A stretch of 45,089 nt of DNA from Hespellia sp. (GTDB taxonomy: Bacteria > Bacillota > Clostridia > Lachnospirales > Lachnospiraceae). The translations under genes were made by a program, and so were the position numbers. Positions 24,559 to 33,235 of the stretch are shown one piece after another (the stretch's first letter is position 1; every line of letters starts with the position of its first letter). The stretch spans positions 1-45,089 of the forward strand of contig JAQUUC010000030.1 in NCBI GenBank assembly GCA_028694105.1, read 5' to 3'. The notes beneath the pieces are model-generated. The model was not told the origin of the DNA, searched no databases, and worked only from the letters and a program-made list of their open reading frames with translations.

Positions 24559-25848
24559 CTATTCAAAACGAACTTTTATCGAATTTGCATGTGCTGTCAG
24601 CTGTTCTGAAGTCGCAAACTGCTCAATATCTTCATGAATCGCCTCCAGTGCCTCTCTTGAATATGCAATAATACTTGATTTTTTAATGAAATCATCCACT
24701 GATAATGCAGAGAAGAATTTCGCAGTTCCGTTGGTTGGAAGAACATGGTTCGGTCCTGCAAAATAGTCTCCCAGCGGTTCACTGCTGTACTCCCCGATAA
24801 AGATTGCACCTGCATTACGGATTCTGGTCATAACATCATATGGATTTGCTGTCATTATCTCCAGATGTTCGGATGCGATTTCATTTGCAGTCTCAATCAC
24901 TTCATCCAATGTATCTGCAACCAGAATATATCCATAGTTGTCCAGAGATTTCTGAATAATCTCTTTTCTGGATAATTCAGCAACAAATTTATCAACCTCA
25001 GCCGAAACCTTTTCTGCCAGTTCCATGCTGGTGGTCACGAGAATTGCCGATGCGAGTTCATCGTGTTCTGCCTGTGAAAGTAAGTCTGCCGCAACATATC
25101 TTGGATTCGCTGTCTCATCCGCAATGACAAGAATCTCGCTTGGTCCGGCGATGGAATCAATACTTACATGTCCGTAAACCGCCTTTTTTGCAAGGGCTAC
25201 GTAGATGTTGCCGGGTCCAACGATTTTGTCGACTTTCGGAATACTCTCTGTTCCAAATGCAAGTGCGCCGATTGCCTGAGCGCCGCCCACCTTGTAAATG
25301 GCCGTTGCGCCGGCTTCATTTGCTGCAACCAGCGTGGTTGGATAGACTTTGCCATCTTTTCCCGGCGGTGTTGTCATAATAATCTCATCGACACCTGCCA
25401 CCTTTGCAGGCATGATATTCATCAGGACCGAAGATGGATATACCGCCTTGCCTCCGGGTACATATACGCCAACTCTCTGAAGCGCCGTCACCTTCTGACC
25501 AAGCATCGTACCGTTCGGTTTACTGTCGAACCAGCTGTACTGCATCTGTTTCTGGTGGTAATCTCTGATGTTGACCAGTGCCTTGCGAATAACGGCAAGG
25601 AGATTTTGATCTACCAGTTCATAGGCTTCTTCAATCTCCTCTTTCGTGACAAGGATATTCTCCGCGTTGATATCTGCACCGTCGAATTTCTTTGTGTAGT
25701 CAAAGATGGCTGCATTCTTTTCCGTCTTCACACGTTCCAGGATATCCGCAACCGCAGATTCATATTTCCCATAGCTGTTCGGACTTCTCTTTAAGAGATC
25801 TTCGAGCAGATTGGTTTTTGTCTCATTCGTTAATTTTTGTATTCTCAT
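24559..25848 (-). CDS. hisD: Histidinol dehydrogenase
   Basis: Oxidises histidinol to histidine in two NAD-dependent steps. The 429-residue protein has the family landmarks VPGGKAVYPSSVLMN, GPGNIYVALAKK, the QAEHDELASAIL motif with the catalytic Glu/His, and HVLPTNGTAKF near the end. A Zn site is expected from these residues. It starts one base after hisG stops its reading (stop 25850, start 25848) with AGGAGG inside the hisG end, so translation is coupled. Confidence 0.97.
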   Translation of the reverse strand: MRIQKLTNETKTNLLEDLLKRSPNSYGKYESAVADILERVKTEKNAAIFDYTKKFDGADINAENILVTKEEIEEAYELVDQNLLAVIRKALVNIRDYHQKQMQYSWFDSKPNGTMLGQKVTALQRVGVYVPGGKAVYPSSVLMNIMPAKVAGVDEIIMTTPPGKDGKVYPTTLVAANEAGATAIYKVGGAQAIGALAFGTESIPKVDKIVGPGNIYVALAKKAVYGHVSIDSIAGPSEILVIADETANPRYVAADLLSQAEHDELASAILVTTSMELAEKVSAEVDKFVAELSRKEIIQKSLDNYGYILVADTLDEVIETANEIASEHLEIMTANPYDVMTRIRNAGAIFIGEYSSEPLGDYFAGPNHVLPTNGTAKFFSALSVDDFIKKSSIIAYSREALEAIHEDIEQFATSEQLTAHANSIKVRFE

Positions 25849-25849
25849 C

Positions 25850-26494
25850 CTATGCCTCCTGAACCAACTGGCGTAACTTCACAATCAGTTCTTTGATTCT
25901 ATCATTTTCCATTCTCATGCTGACCGGATTCACAATCATTCTGGCCGATAACGGACACACTTCCTCAAGTACTTCCAGTCCATTTTCACGGAGTGTGGAG
26001 CCTGTCTCAACAATATCCACGATTACTTCAGAAAGTCCAACGATCGGTGCCAGTTCGATCGAGCCGTTCATCTTGATGATTTCAACGGTCTGATGTTTTT
26101 TATTATAGAAATAGTCCTTCGCAATGTTTGGGTATTTGGTTGCGACACGAATCAGTTCGTGATGCTGCAATACTTCCTTCGCATCCGCATATCCGCAGAC
26201 ACACATTTTGCATTTTCCGAAGCCCAGATCGAGTACCTCATGTACCTTCCTGCCCTCTTCCACAATCGTATCTTTTCCTACCACGCCGATATCCGCAGCT
26301 CCGTATTCTACATAAGTCGGAACATCCGGTCCTTTGGCCAGGAAAAATTTTAATTTCAATTCTTCATTTACAAAAATCAGCTTTCTGGAATCCTTGTCTT
26401 TCATTTCCTCACAGGTAATCCCCATCTTTTCAAGAATTTCCAGTGTCTGTTTTGCTAAACGCCCCTTCGTAAGGGCAAATGTCAAATATCTCAT
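25850..26494 (-). CDS. hisG: ATP phosphoribosyltransferase, short form HisG
   Basis: First enzyme of histidine synthesis, joining ATP and PRPP. The 214-residue chain (TFALTKGRLAKQ; DIGVVGKDT; VDIVETGSTLRENGL) lacks the C-terminal regulatory domain, so it belongs to the HisG-short class that needs HisZ, encoded just upstream. The start is ATG 26494, four bases after AGGAGG; a frame from 26512 would run into hisZ. This gives an 8-base gap from the hisZ stop. Confidence 0.96.
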   Translation of the reverse strand: MRYLTFALTKGRLAKQTLEILEKMGITCEEMKDKDSRKLIFVNEELKLKFFLAKGPDVPTYVEYGAADIGVVGKDTIVEEGRKVHEVLDLGFGKCKMCVCGYADAKEVLQHHELIRVATKYPNIAKDYFYNKKHQTVEIIKMNGSIELAPIVGLSEVIVDIVETGSTLRENGLEVLEEVCPLSARMIVNPVSMRMENDRIKELIVKLRQLVQEA

Positions 26495-26502
26495 AGTTCC
26501 TC

Positions 26503-27744
26503 CTATTTGCAATCCACCTGTTTCTCTACACCTGTTTTCAGGTTGATCATTGTAATGATAAAATCGTCTTCTAAATACATCAGGCTGACTGCCTGACTGC
26601 GCTTTCCAAACTCGATATAATCCTCTTTGCTTCTGTAGTCTTCCCTGCGAATCAGCTCAATGTTTTTTCCTTTTGAGCGGAAATCCTTTGCCAGCGAGAT
26701 TGCCCACTCTCTTGTACTTTCCCCAAACACAATCAAAGATGCCTTGCCGGTATTCACCTGAATCTTCTGGCGCGACAATGCGCTCATCAGCTCATCGACA
26801 ATGATTGCAAATCCAATAGAAGGCGTCTGTTTGCCGAACTTCTCCATCAGCTGGTCGTAACGTCCGCCACGCACAATCGCATCACCTGTTCCGTATGTAT
26901 AGGCGCGGAAAATGATACCGGTATAATATCCATAATTACCACTCATGCTTAAATCGAAAGAAATATGGTCCTGTACTCCATAAAGAGTCAGCAGCTCATA
27001 CATCTTCTGAAGATGTGAAATCGCAAGCTTTGCGTTTAAATTCGGTGCGACCTTCGCCGCCTGAGCCAGAACCTCGACGCTTCCTGTCAGTTCCTGCAAA
27101 TGATGGAATGCATCTTTGATGGCTGGCTTCACATCCGTTGTATCAAGAATCTCGTCCACGCCAAAGAAGTTACGGTTATTGATCAATGTACGGATTTCCG
27201 CTTTTTCTTCATCCTCCAGCCTTGTTTCGATCATCAGACTTTCAATAAAATCGACGTGTCCTACATTAACCTGAAATTCTTCCAGACCGATGCTCTTTAA
27301 TCCATCGACCACCATCGCAAGCATCTCAACATCCGCCTCAATCGACTCATCACCGATCAACTCGGCTCCCAGCTGGGTATTCTCTTTCAGTCGTCCCTGA
27401 TAGCTCGAATGATTGATAAATGTGTTCCCTGTATAGCAGAGTCTTGCCGGAAGATCCGTTTCTTCAAACAGCGTCGCAGTGGCTCTTGCAATGGATGGCG
27501 TAATATCCGGGCGAAGCACCAGCGTATTGCCGTCGCGGTCAAAGAACTTATATAATTCCTTGGAAGAAATCGTTCCGACTTCCTTACGAAATACATCAAA
27601 GAATTCAAACGTGGGTGTCTGAATATCCTGATAGCCATATAAATGCAGCATATTCTGAAGCTTCTCCTGCACTGCAAGCTTCTGCTTACACTCTCTATTG
27701 TAAATGTCCCGGACTCCCTCCGGAGTATGTAGCAATTGTTTCAT
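26503..27744 (-). CDS. hisZ: ATP phosphoribosyltransferase regulatory subunit HisZ
   Basis: HisZ is a histidyl-tRNA synthetase-like protein without aminoacylation activity that assembles with HisG-short and confers histidine feedback. The 413-residue sequence has the class II fold motifs (GYQDIQTPTFEFFDVF; LRPDITPSIARATAT; GGRYDQLMEKFG). The pairing with a short HisG directly downstream argues for HisZ over HisS. It leads the his operon; a near-consensus promoter lies 53 bases upstream of its ATG. Confidence 0.93.
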   Translation of the reverse strand: MKQLLHTPEGVRDIYNRECKQKLAVQEKLQNMLHLYGYQDIQTPTFEFFDVFRKEVGTISSKELYKFFDRDGNTLVLRPDITPSIARATATLFEETDLPARLCYTGNTFINHSSYQGRLKENTQLGAELIGDESIEADVEMLAMVVDGLKSIGLEEFQVNVGHVDFIESLMIETRLEDEEKAEIRTLINNRNFFGVDEILDTTDVKPAIKDAFHHLQELTGSVEVLAQAAKVAPNLNAKLAISHLQKMYELLTLYGVQDHISFDLSMSGNYGYYTGIIFRAYTYGTGDAIVRGGRYDQLMEKFGKQTPSIGFAIIVDELMSALSRQKIQVNTGKASLIVFGESTREWAISLAKDFRSKGKNIELIRREDYRSKEDYIEFGKRSQAVSLMYLEDDFIITMINLKTGVEKQVDCK

Positions 27745-27796
27745 TTTTCTTATTTCCTTTCACTTTATCGTGCTAACACGCTAAATCACTTTTCAA

Positions 27797-27826
27797 ATTA
27801 TACCCAAGATGTAGCTGACTTGTCAA
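27797..27826 (-). promoter_or_regulatory. Promoter of the his operon
   Basis: On the minus strand, a perfect TTGACA (27821-27826), an 18-base spacer and a perfect TATAAT (27797-27802). The -35 overlaps the recU stop codon (27823-27825). A small hairpin (CGTG/CACG, near 27770-27781) lies in the ~45-base leader; no T-box is present. Confidence 0.85.
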
Positions 27827-28356
27827 TCCCTAACCTCCAAATCCTTCTGAATACCATCCAGATACGGAACAAACACTCCCTGAACTGCGTTCAGAAAGAA
27901 TTCCGGATTCAGCTCCTCATAGCGAAAGCTCTTGCGTCCGCCCTCTTCCATGCGATTCCAAAACCGTTTGATTTCCTCGAACCGCATATAGTACATTTCA
28001 TTTCTTCCCGTATAGTAAATCAGAAGAAACGCGATTCCGCCCTGCTTTTCGAACTTTTCCATGAACTGCATCTGATGCTCGTGCACATTCTGCAGCGGAA
28101 ATGTATCTGCGTTGCATTCCTTGGCATCAAAGCACACTGGTATTTCCTGTACCACTCCGATGTAATCGACGGTACTGATTTTATCAAAATATGCCAGCGT
28201 AATATGGCGGTGCTCCTTATCAATCTTAATCGGAGTGATCGGAGTTGGAATCTTCTGCATGAGTGCGAGACCTTTGCTCTCATACTGTTCATTGGTACGA
28301 TTGACCATTTCCTCTAAGGTCGAGCCCCGAAGTCCTCTGGAATTCCACGTTGCCAT
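27823..28356 (-). CDS. recU: Holliday junction resolvase RecU
   Basis: RecU resolves Holliday junctions in recombination and chromosome segregation in Firmicutes. The 177-residue protein opens with the usual NSRGLRGSTLEEMVNRTN and carries the nuclease motif STVDYIGVV ... FDAKE with Asp64, Asp77 and Lys79; relatives have Glu in place of Asp77. The ATG at 28356 shares one base with the stop of the pseudouridine synthase gene upstream and follows a GGGGTG site. A GTG three bases earlier is possible. Confidence 0.93.
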   Translation of the reverse strand: MATWNSRGLRGSTLEEMVNRTNEQYESKGLALMQKIPTPITPIKIDKEHRHITLAYFDKISTVDYIGVVQEIPVCFDAKECNADTFPLQNVHEHQMQFMEKFEKQGGIAFLLIYYTGRNEMYYMRFEEIKRFWNRMEEGGRKSFRYEELNPEFFLNAVQGVFVPYLDGIQKDLEVRD

Positions 28357-29336
28357 CACAGCACCCCCTTATCCGCCGCAATCCTGCGAAACAGGTCCGG
28401 TAATTCTGCCCGGTATTCTTTGCCTGATATCTCAGGCAGGCTCTCATCCAGATTCGGAAGCACCAGACGATAAGAATGAAGAAGCTGTGAGGTAAGACCG
28501 TAGGCTTCCTTGTATCTGTCATTGATTTTCTTCTGTCCGTATTTATAATCACCAACAATCGGATGGCCGATGGATGCGAGATGCGCACGAATCTGATGCG
28601 TCTTTCCGGTAATCAGATGAACCTCAAGCAGTGTTGCCTGATCCGACGCTTTTAGCGGCCGGTATTCGGTGTGGATCTCGTCCGCCTGCTTTGTATTGTC
28701 CGGCAGGCTCCGGGTGACGGACACCTTATTCGTCTTCTCGTTCTTCACCAGATATCCGGAAATTTTCCGGGAATCCGCAATGTGTCCTTCCACCAGACAA
28801 AGATAATACTTTTCCAGCATTCGCTCCTTAAACAGCCGGCTCAGCGTCTGAAGTCCGTTCAGACTCTTTCCCGCTGCAATCAGTCCGCTGGTATTACGGT
28901 CCAGCCTGTTGCAGATGGACGGATGAAAGGTCACCAGCTCTTCCTCCGTAATCTGTTTGCTTTCAACCAGATAGGAAATCAAATGCTCCACGATAGAAAC
29001 ATCGCACTCCTTCGCCTTTTGTGAAAGCATCCCAGCCGGTTTGTTCAAAAAAATGACATCCTGATCTTCATAGATAATGTCCAGTTTCACACTGGAATCA
29101 ATCACCTTCAGTTTTTCACCGGAAAATTTTAAAATAGTCTCTTCCGCCAGAAATAATTTCACAGAATCGTGCACCTTCAGCTTTTCATTTCCGGTTGCCT
29201 TCTTCCCGTTTAACACAATATTCTTTTTTCGAAGCATTTTATATAAGAAACTTTTCGGCGCTTCCTTCAGATACTTTGCCAGCATCTTATCGAAACGCTG
29301 ACCTGCCTCATTTTCTGTGATCATAATTTCTCTCAA
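28356..29336 (-). CDS. RluA-family (RluC/RluD-like) pseudouridine synthase
   Basis: Converts uridine to pseudouridine in rRNA, probably 23S. An S4 RNA-binding domain occupies ~13-60 (NEAGQRFDKMLAKYLKEAP; IVLNGKKA) and the catalytic domain follows, with the active-site Asp146 in ICNRLDRNTSG and the KPAGMLSQ motif near 99-106. Residues HQIRAHLASIGHPIVGD close the core. Starts: TTG at 29336, eight bases after GAGAGG, gives the family-typical N-terminus; ATG at 29324 is the alternative. The target position cannot be told. Confidence 0.92.
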   Translation of the reverse strand: MREIMITENEAGQRFDKMLAKYLKEAPKSFLYKMLRKKNIVLNGKKATGNEKLKVHDSVKLFLAEETILKFSGEKLKVIDSSVKLDIIYEDQDVIFLNKPAGMLSQKAKECDVSIVEHLISYLVESKQITEEELVTFHPSICNRLDRNTSGLIAAGKSLNGLQTLSRLFKERMLEKYYLCLVEGHIADSRKISGYLVKNEKTNKVSVTRSLPDNTKQADEIHTEYRPLKASDQATLLEVHLITGKTHQIRAHLASIGHPIVGDYKYGQKKINDRYKEAYGLTSQLLHSYRLVLPNLDESLPEISGKEYRAELPDLFRRIAADKGVL

Positions 29337-29373
29337 GTCTGTAACCTCTCAAATCTATAATATTTTAAACCTA

Positions 29374-29949
29374 CTATAGTGAAATACACAGGATTACAGC
29401 TTTCATCTGTTCCTCGCGTTCTCTGGATTCATGGTTTTCCACAACAGCAATGGATTCAAGACCTTCTGCTCTGGTGATAAAGGCTTTATATTTGTCAAAA
29501 AGCTTGACTGTCAGACCTTCAAAATGATTCTGTTCCAATATCTTTTTGATATGCTTCGCTGCATAGTTTAAATCCACTTTATCACTGTGCGTATAACCAC
29601 AGATTGTGTTTCCGTAGATTACGATGCTGTCAATCGGCATGATTTTTGACTCACTCGTAATTACCATATCATAGGCAACCGTCAGATGCGTTGTGCTCGC
29701 CTCAATCTCAGCCGCAGTTGTCTCCTCAATCGAATGATACGGCCATCTGGTAATGACGCCCACCAAAATCTTACATGCCGGAAGACATCCTAATACTGCA
29801 ACAACAGTCAAAACATTCAGCCTTGTTTTTGTTGTAAGATATCCGGCCAGAAATACTGCAATGACTAATGCAAATGCTATGACAGTCTTAATGACTTCTA
29901 TTTTTCTTTGTGCTTTTAGATATCCGGGATTTCCCTTTTCGATTCTCAT
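29374..29949 (-). CDS. Hypothetical two-TM membrane protein (191 aa)
   Basis: A basic N-terminus (residues 1-18) precedes two hydrophobic segments at about 20-40 and 44-66, then a soluble domain of ~120 residues that probably faces the cytoplasm (YDMVITSESKIMPIDSIVIYG; AKHIKKILEQNHFEGLTVKL). The family is not recognised. The start overlaps the last 62 bases of the YgiQ gene in another frame, an unusually long overlap; the ATG has GGGG ten bases upstream. Genes before and after are on the same strand, so it likely belongs to the ygiQ-recU transcript. Confidence 0.65.
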   Translation of the reverse strand: MRIEKGNPGYLKAQRKIEVIKTVIAFALVIAVFLAGYLTTKTRLNVLTVVAVLGCLPACKILVGVITRWPYHSIEETTAAEIEASTTHLTVAYDMVITSESKIMPIDSIVIYGNTICGYTHSDKVDLNYAAKHIKKILEQNHFEGLTVKLFDKYKAFITRAEGLESIAVVENHESREREEQMKAVILCISL

Positions 29950-31786
29950 GATGATTTTTCCCCTTTTCTCCGTTTCTTTCCTTGGATAACTGCCGCGGTC
30001 TGATCAGACATTTCTCATCAAATCCGACAAGATCCATACGTTTCTCACTGCGCAGTGCTTCCATGACCAGCTGATAATTTGCAGGATTGCGATATTGGAT
30101 CAATGCTCTCTGCATTGCCTTTTCATGTGGACTCTTTGGTACATACACCGGCTTCATATCTCTCGGATCCACGCCCGTATAATACATACAGGTGGAAATG
30201 GTGGACGGTGTCGGATAAAAATCCTGTACCTGTTCCGGCATATACCCCAAATCGCGGCAATACTCCGCCAGCTCAATTGCTTCCTTCATGGTCGACCCCG
30301 GATGTGAGGACATCAGGTACGGTACCAGATACTGTTCCATATGAAGTGCCTCATTGGTCTGTTTAAACTCCTGACAGAATCTTTCATAAACCCGGTTCTG
30401 CGGTTTTCCCATTCTTTTAAGAACATGGTCCGACACATGCTCCGGTGCAACACGGAGCTGACCACTGACATGGTGCTGGCAGAGCTCCTTCAAAAAGGAA
30501 GATTCCTTATCCGCAAGCACATAATCAAACCGGATGCCGGAGCGGATAAATACCTTCTTTACCTTGGGAAGCTTCCGTAATTTGCGAAGCAGTGATACAT
30601 AATCACTGTGATCCGCCTCCAGATGTTCACATGGCTGCGGGAACAGACACTGCTTATTCCTGCACGCTCCATGCTTCATCTGTTTACTGCAGGCAGGCTG
30701 CCTGAAATCCGCTGTCGGGCCTCCCACATCATGAATATATCCCTTGAACGCGCGATCCTCTGTCATCTCTTTTGCTTCTTTGAGGATGGACTCATGGCTT
30801 CTGGTCTGCACGATTCTCCCCTGATGGAAGGTCAGTGCGCAGAAGCTGCATCCGCCAAAACACCCCCGGTTGCTCGTCAGGCTGAATTTAATCTCATCGA
30901 TAGCCGGCACACCGCCGAGTGCTTTGTAAGAGGGATGATATGTCTTTTGGTATTCCAAATCATAGACATCATCCATTTCCAACTGGGTCAGTGGCTTTGC
31001 CGCCGGATTCTGCACCACATATAAATGGTCCGAATACGGCTCTGCCAGTCGTTTTCCGATAAAAGGGTCCGTATTACAGTACTGCGTGTAAAAACTCTTT
31101 GCATATTTCATTTTATCGGTTCTTACATCGTCAAAGGATTCCAGTACAATCGCATCATAGACCGAATCCAAGGATGTTGTCTTTACAACCGTTCCATCGA
31201 TATAGGTAATGTCTCTGACATCCATGCCACTGTGGAGTGCATCTGCAATCTCGACCACAGAGCGTTCTCCCATCCCGTATGACAGGATGTCCGCTCCGGA
31301 GTCTAACAGAATCGAGCGTTTTACTTTATCCGACCAGTAATCATAGTGTGCCATCCGGCGAAGACTCGCTTCGATGCCCCCGAGAATAATCGGTGTCTTT
31401 TTATAGACCTGCCGGATCAGGTTGCTGTAGACAGTTGTTGCATAATCCGGACGTTTTCCCATCACACCGCCGGGAGTATAGGCCTCCTGATGCCTGCGCT
31501 TCTTGGATATGGTAAAATGATTCACCATCGAATCCATATTGCCGCCGGAAACAAGGAACCCCAGTCTCGGCTCACCAAGAACTGCGATACTGTTTTTATC
31601 TTTCCAATCCGGCTGGGAAATGATTCCCACAGAATATCCATGCGCCTCTAACACACGGCTGATAATCGCATGGCCAAAGGAAGGGTGATCCACGTATGCG
31701 TCCCCTATAATATAGACAAAATCCAGCTGGTCAATTCCTCTGTCTGTCATATCCTGTTTGCAAATCGGTAAAAATTTATTTGGCAT
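29888..31786 (-). CDS. ygiQ: YgiQ family radical SAM protein
   Basis: A 632-residue member of the YgiQ/UPF0313 family of unknown substrate. An N-terminal region (~20-290, with YIIGDAYVDHPSFGHA and ILGGIEASLRRMAHYDYW) precedes the radical SAM core, whose cluster motif CxxxCxxC is Cys309, Cys313 and Cys316. Further Cys residues (NKQCLFPQPCEH) are family-typical. The C-terminus is highly basic (KSRISKSTKKNRSH) and disordered in appearance. Its 3' end overlaps the next gene by 62 bases. Confidence 0.93.
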   Translation of the reverse strand: MPNKFLPICKQDMTDRGIDQLDFVYIIGDAYVDHPSFGHAIISRVLEAHGYSVGIISQPDWKDKNSIAVLGEPRLGFLVSGGNMDSMVNHFTISKKRRHQEAYTPGGVMGKRPDYATTVYSNLIRQVYKKTPIILGGIEASLRRMAHYDYWSDKVKRSILLDSGADILSYGMGERSVVEIADALHSGMDVRDITYIDGTVVKTTSLDSVYDAIVLESFDDVRTDKMKYAKSFYTQYCNTDPFIGKRLAEPYSDHLYVVQNPAAKPLTQLEMDDVYDLEYQKTYHPSYKALGGVPAIDEIKFSLTSNRGCFGGCSFCALTFHQGRIVQTRSHESILKEAKEMTEDRAFKGYIHDVGGPTADFRQPACSKQMKHGACRNKQCLFPQPCEHLEADHSDYVSLLRKLRKLPKVKKVFIRSGIRFDYVLADKESSFLKELCQHHVSGQLRVAPEHVSDHVLKRMGKPQNRVYERFCQEFKQTNEALHMEQYLVPYLMSSHPGSTMKEAIELAEYCRDLGYMPEQVQDFYPTPSTISTCMYYTGVDPRDMKPVYVPKSPHEKAMQRALIQYRNPANYQLVMEALRSEKRMDLVGFDEKCLIRPRQLSKERNGEKGKNHHENRKGKSRISKSTKKNRSH

Positions 31787-31859
31787 CTTCCCCTGCTTTC
31801 TTGATTTACGTTCTTATTTCACGCGCATAGCTGCACTCATGAATTTTATCTCACACAGA

Positions 31860-32528
31860 CTATAAGATTTCATAGGTCTGATTTACAATATCATAATAAC
31901 TGCTGATATAATAGTCTGCCAGTTCTTTTTTTCGTTCTTCCATCGGTCTGGAGAAATCATCATCGACTCCGCACACCTTCATATTTGCATTCTTGCCCGC
32001 AAGAATACCGTTTGGCACATCCTCAAATACCAGACAGCGCTCCGGCGTCACCTGAAGCTCTTTGGCCGCCTTGAGATACACATCCGGTGCAGGTTTCCCC
32101 GCGCGCACTTCACAGGCAGTACAGATCGTGGTGAACCGTTCCGAGATCTGCAGTGCATCCAGAACCGCTTCCACGAGTTCTCTGGTATTGCTCGTTGCAA
32201 TTCCAAACCGGATACCCCTCTCCCCGGCATAATCAAGGAATTCCCGGGCACCCTCCTTCAGGGTCACTTTGTGCATATATTTATCAAATGACATCGCGAG
32301 CCATTCCGCCTTAACATCTTCCAGCGTACACTTCAGGCTCGGAAAGACATCCAGAAAATACTGGGCGGTTTCCGTGTAGCTCATTCCCTCAATTGCATCG
32401 TGGAAATGCGGTGGCATCGTCAGATGATATTTTTTCATATAGTCATGATCGACCTCCGGCCAGATCCACATAGAATCTACCAGACTTCCATCCAGATCAA
32501 AAATAACTGCATCTTTATTCGTTAACAT
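31860..32528 (-). CDS. HAD-family hydrolase, beta-phosphoglucomutase-like phosphatase
   Basis: A 222-residue HAD phosphatase with a helical cap. Motif I IFDLDGSLVDS holds Asp11 (nucleophile) and Asp13; motif II is ATSNTRE, motif III/IV is FEDVPNGILAGKNA. It resembles sugar-phosphate phosphatases and phosphoglucomutase-like members; the substrate is undetermined. The start ATG lies inside the stop region of the preceding pseudouridine synthase gene (7-base overlap), with AGGAG nine bases upstream, so it is the third gene of the rsmF-like operon. Confidence 0.88.
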   Translation of the reverse strand: MLTNKDAVIFDLDGSLVDSMWIWPEVDHDYMKKYHLTMPPHFHDAIEGMSYTETAQYFLDVFPSLKCTLEDVKAEWLAMSFDKYMHKVTLKEGAREFLDYAGERGIRFGIATSNTRELVEAVLDALQISERFTTICTACEVRAGKPAPDVYLKAAKELQVTPERCLVFEDVPNGILAGKNANMKVCGVDDDFSRPMEERKKELADYYISSYYDIVNQTYEIL

Positions 32529-33235
32529 TCTTTTAAACTCCTGATTTCTTCTTGTGTCAATTTGCGGTATTCACCCACCGGAAGCGTTTCCTCCAGCGTA
32601 AGACTTCCCATACGAATCCGTTTCAGATAGATCACCTTTTTCTGAACCGCCTCGAACATGCGCTTCACCTGATGAAATTTTCCTTCACAGATTGTAAGCT
32701 CAATCTCTGATATATCACCGCTTTTTCGAATCACTAACTGCCCCGGCTTTGTCAGTTCTTTTTCACCGATGTCCACCCCTTTGGCAAACAGGATCACATC
32801 CGCTTCGGTCACTCTTCCATCCACCTTTGCATAATACACTTTGTCCACATGCTTTTTTGGCGAAAGAAGTCGGTGGCACAGATCTCCGTCATTGGTAATC
32901 AGCAGCAGTCCTTCGGTATCCTTGTCCAGACGGCCGACCGGAAAGAGATCTTTACGTTTCTTACTCTCAATCAAGTCCAGAACCGTTCTTTCTTTTTTGT
33001 CGGAAGTGGCGGATACGACACCGGCCGGTTTATTAAGCAGATAATATTCCTCCGTCTCATATCCCACCAGCTGGTTTTGGAAACAGACTGCATCACTGTC
33101 TGTATTTATTTTATGTTCCGGCTTTTTTATTGTCTCATCGCCGACAAGAACCATTCCTTTTTGAATATACCTTTTCACTTCGCTTCTGGTCCCGATTCCC
33201 ATATCTGCCAGATATTTATCCAATCGAATTCTCAT
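32522..33235 (-). CDS. RsuA/RluB-family pseudouridine synthase
   Basis: A 237-residue rRNA pseudouridine synthase. S4 domain at ~1-45 (RIRLDKYLADMGIGTRSEVKR), catalytic Asp104 in PVGRLDKDTEGLLL, and the C-terminal GKFHQVKRMFEAV motif. This is the small-subunit RsuA type by length; the target uridine is not known. The start is ATG 33235, sharing ATGA with the stop of the methyltransferase gene before it and following GGAG by nine bases; a frame from 33250 is less likely. Confidence 0.92.
   Translation of the reverse strand: MRIRLDKYLADMGIGTRSEVKRYIQKGMVLVGDETIKKPEHKINTDSDAVCFQNQLVGYETEEYYLLNKPAGVVSATSDKKERTVLDLIESKKRKDLFPVGRLDKDTEGLLLITNDGDLCHRLLSPKKHVDKVYYAKVDGRVTEADVILFAKGVDIGEKELTKPGQLVIRKSGDISEIELTICEGKFHQVKRMFEAVQKKVIYLKRIRMGSLTLEETLPVGEYRKLTQEEIRSLKEC

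Noticed and set aside
27745-27796. T-box leader before hisZ
   Set aside because: The leader is only about 50 bases, with a single small hairpin and no T-box sequence.
27736-28317. 193-codon plus-strand frame opposite recU
   Set aside because: recU on the minus strand is a strong family match; the antisense frame has no site and no recognisable motif.
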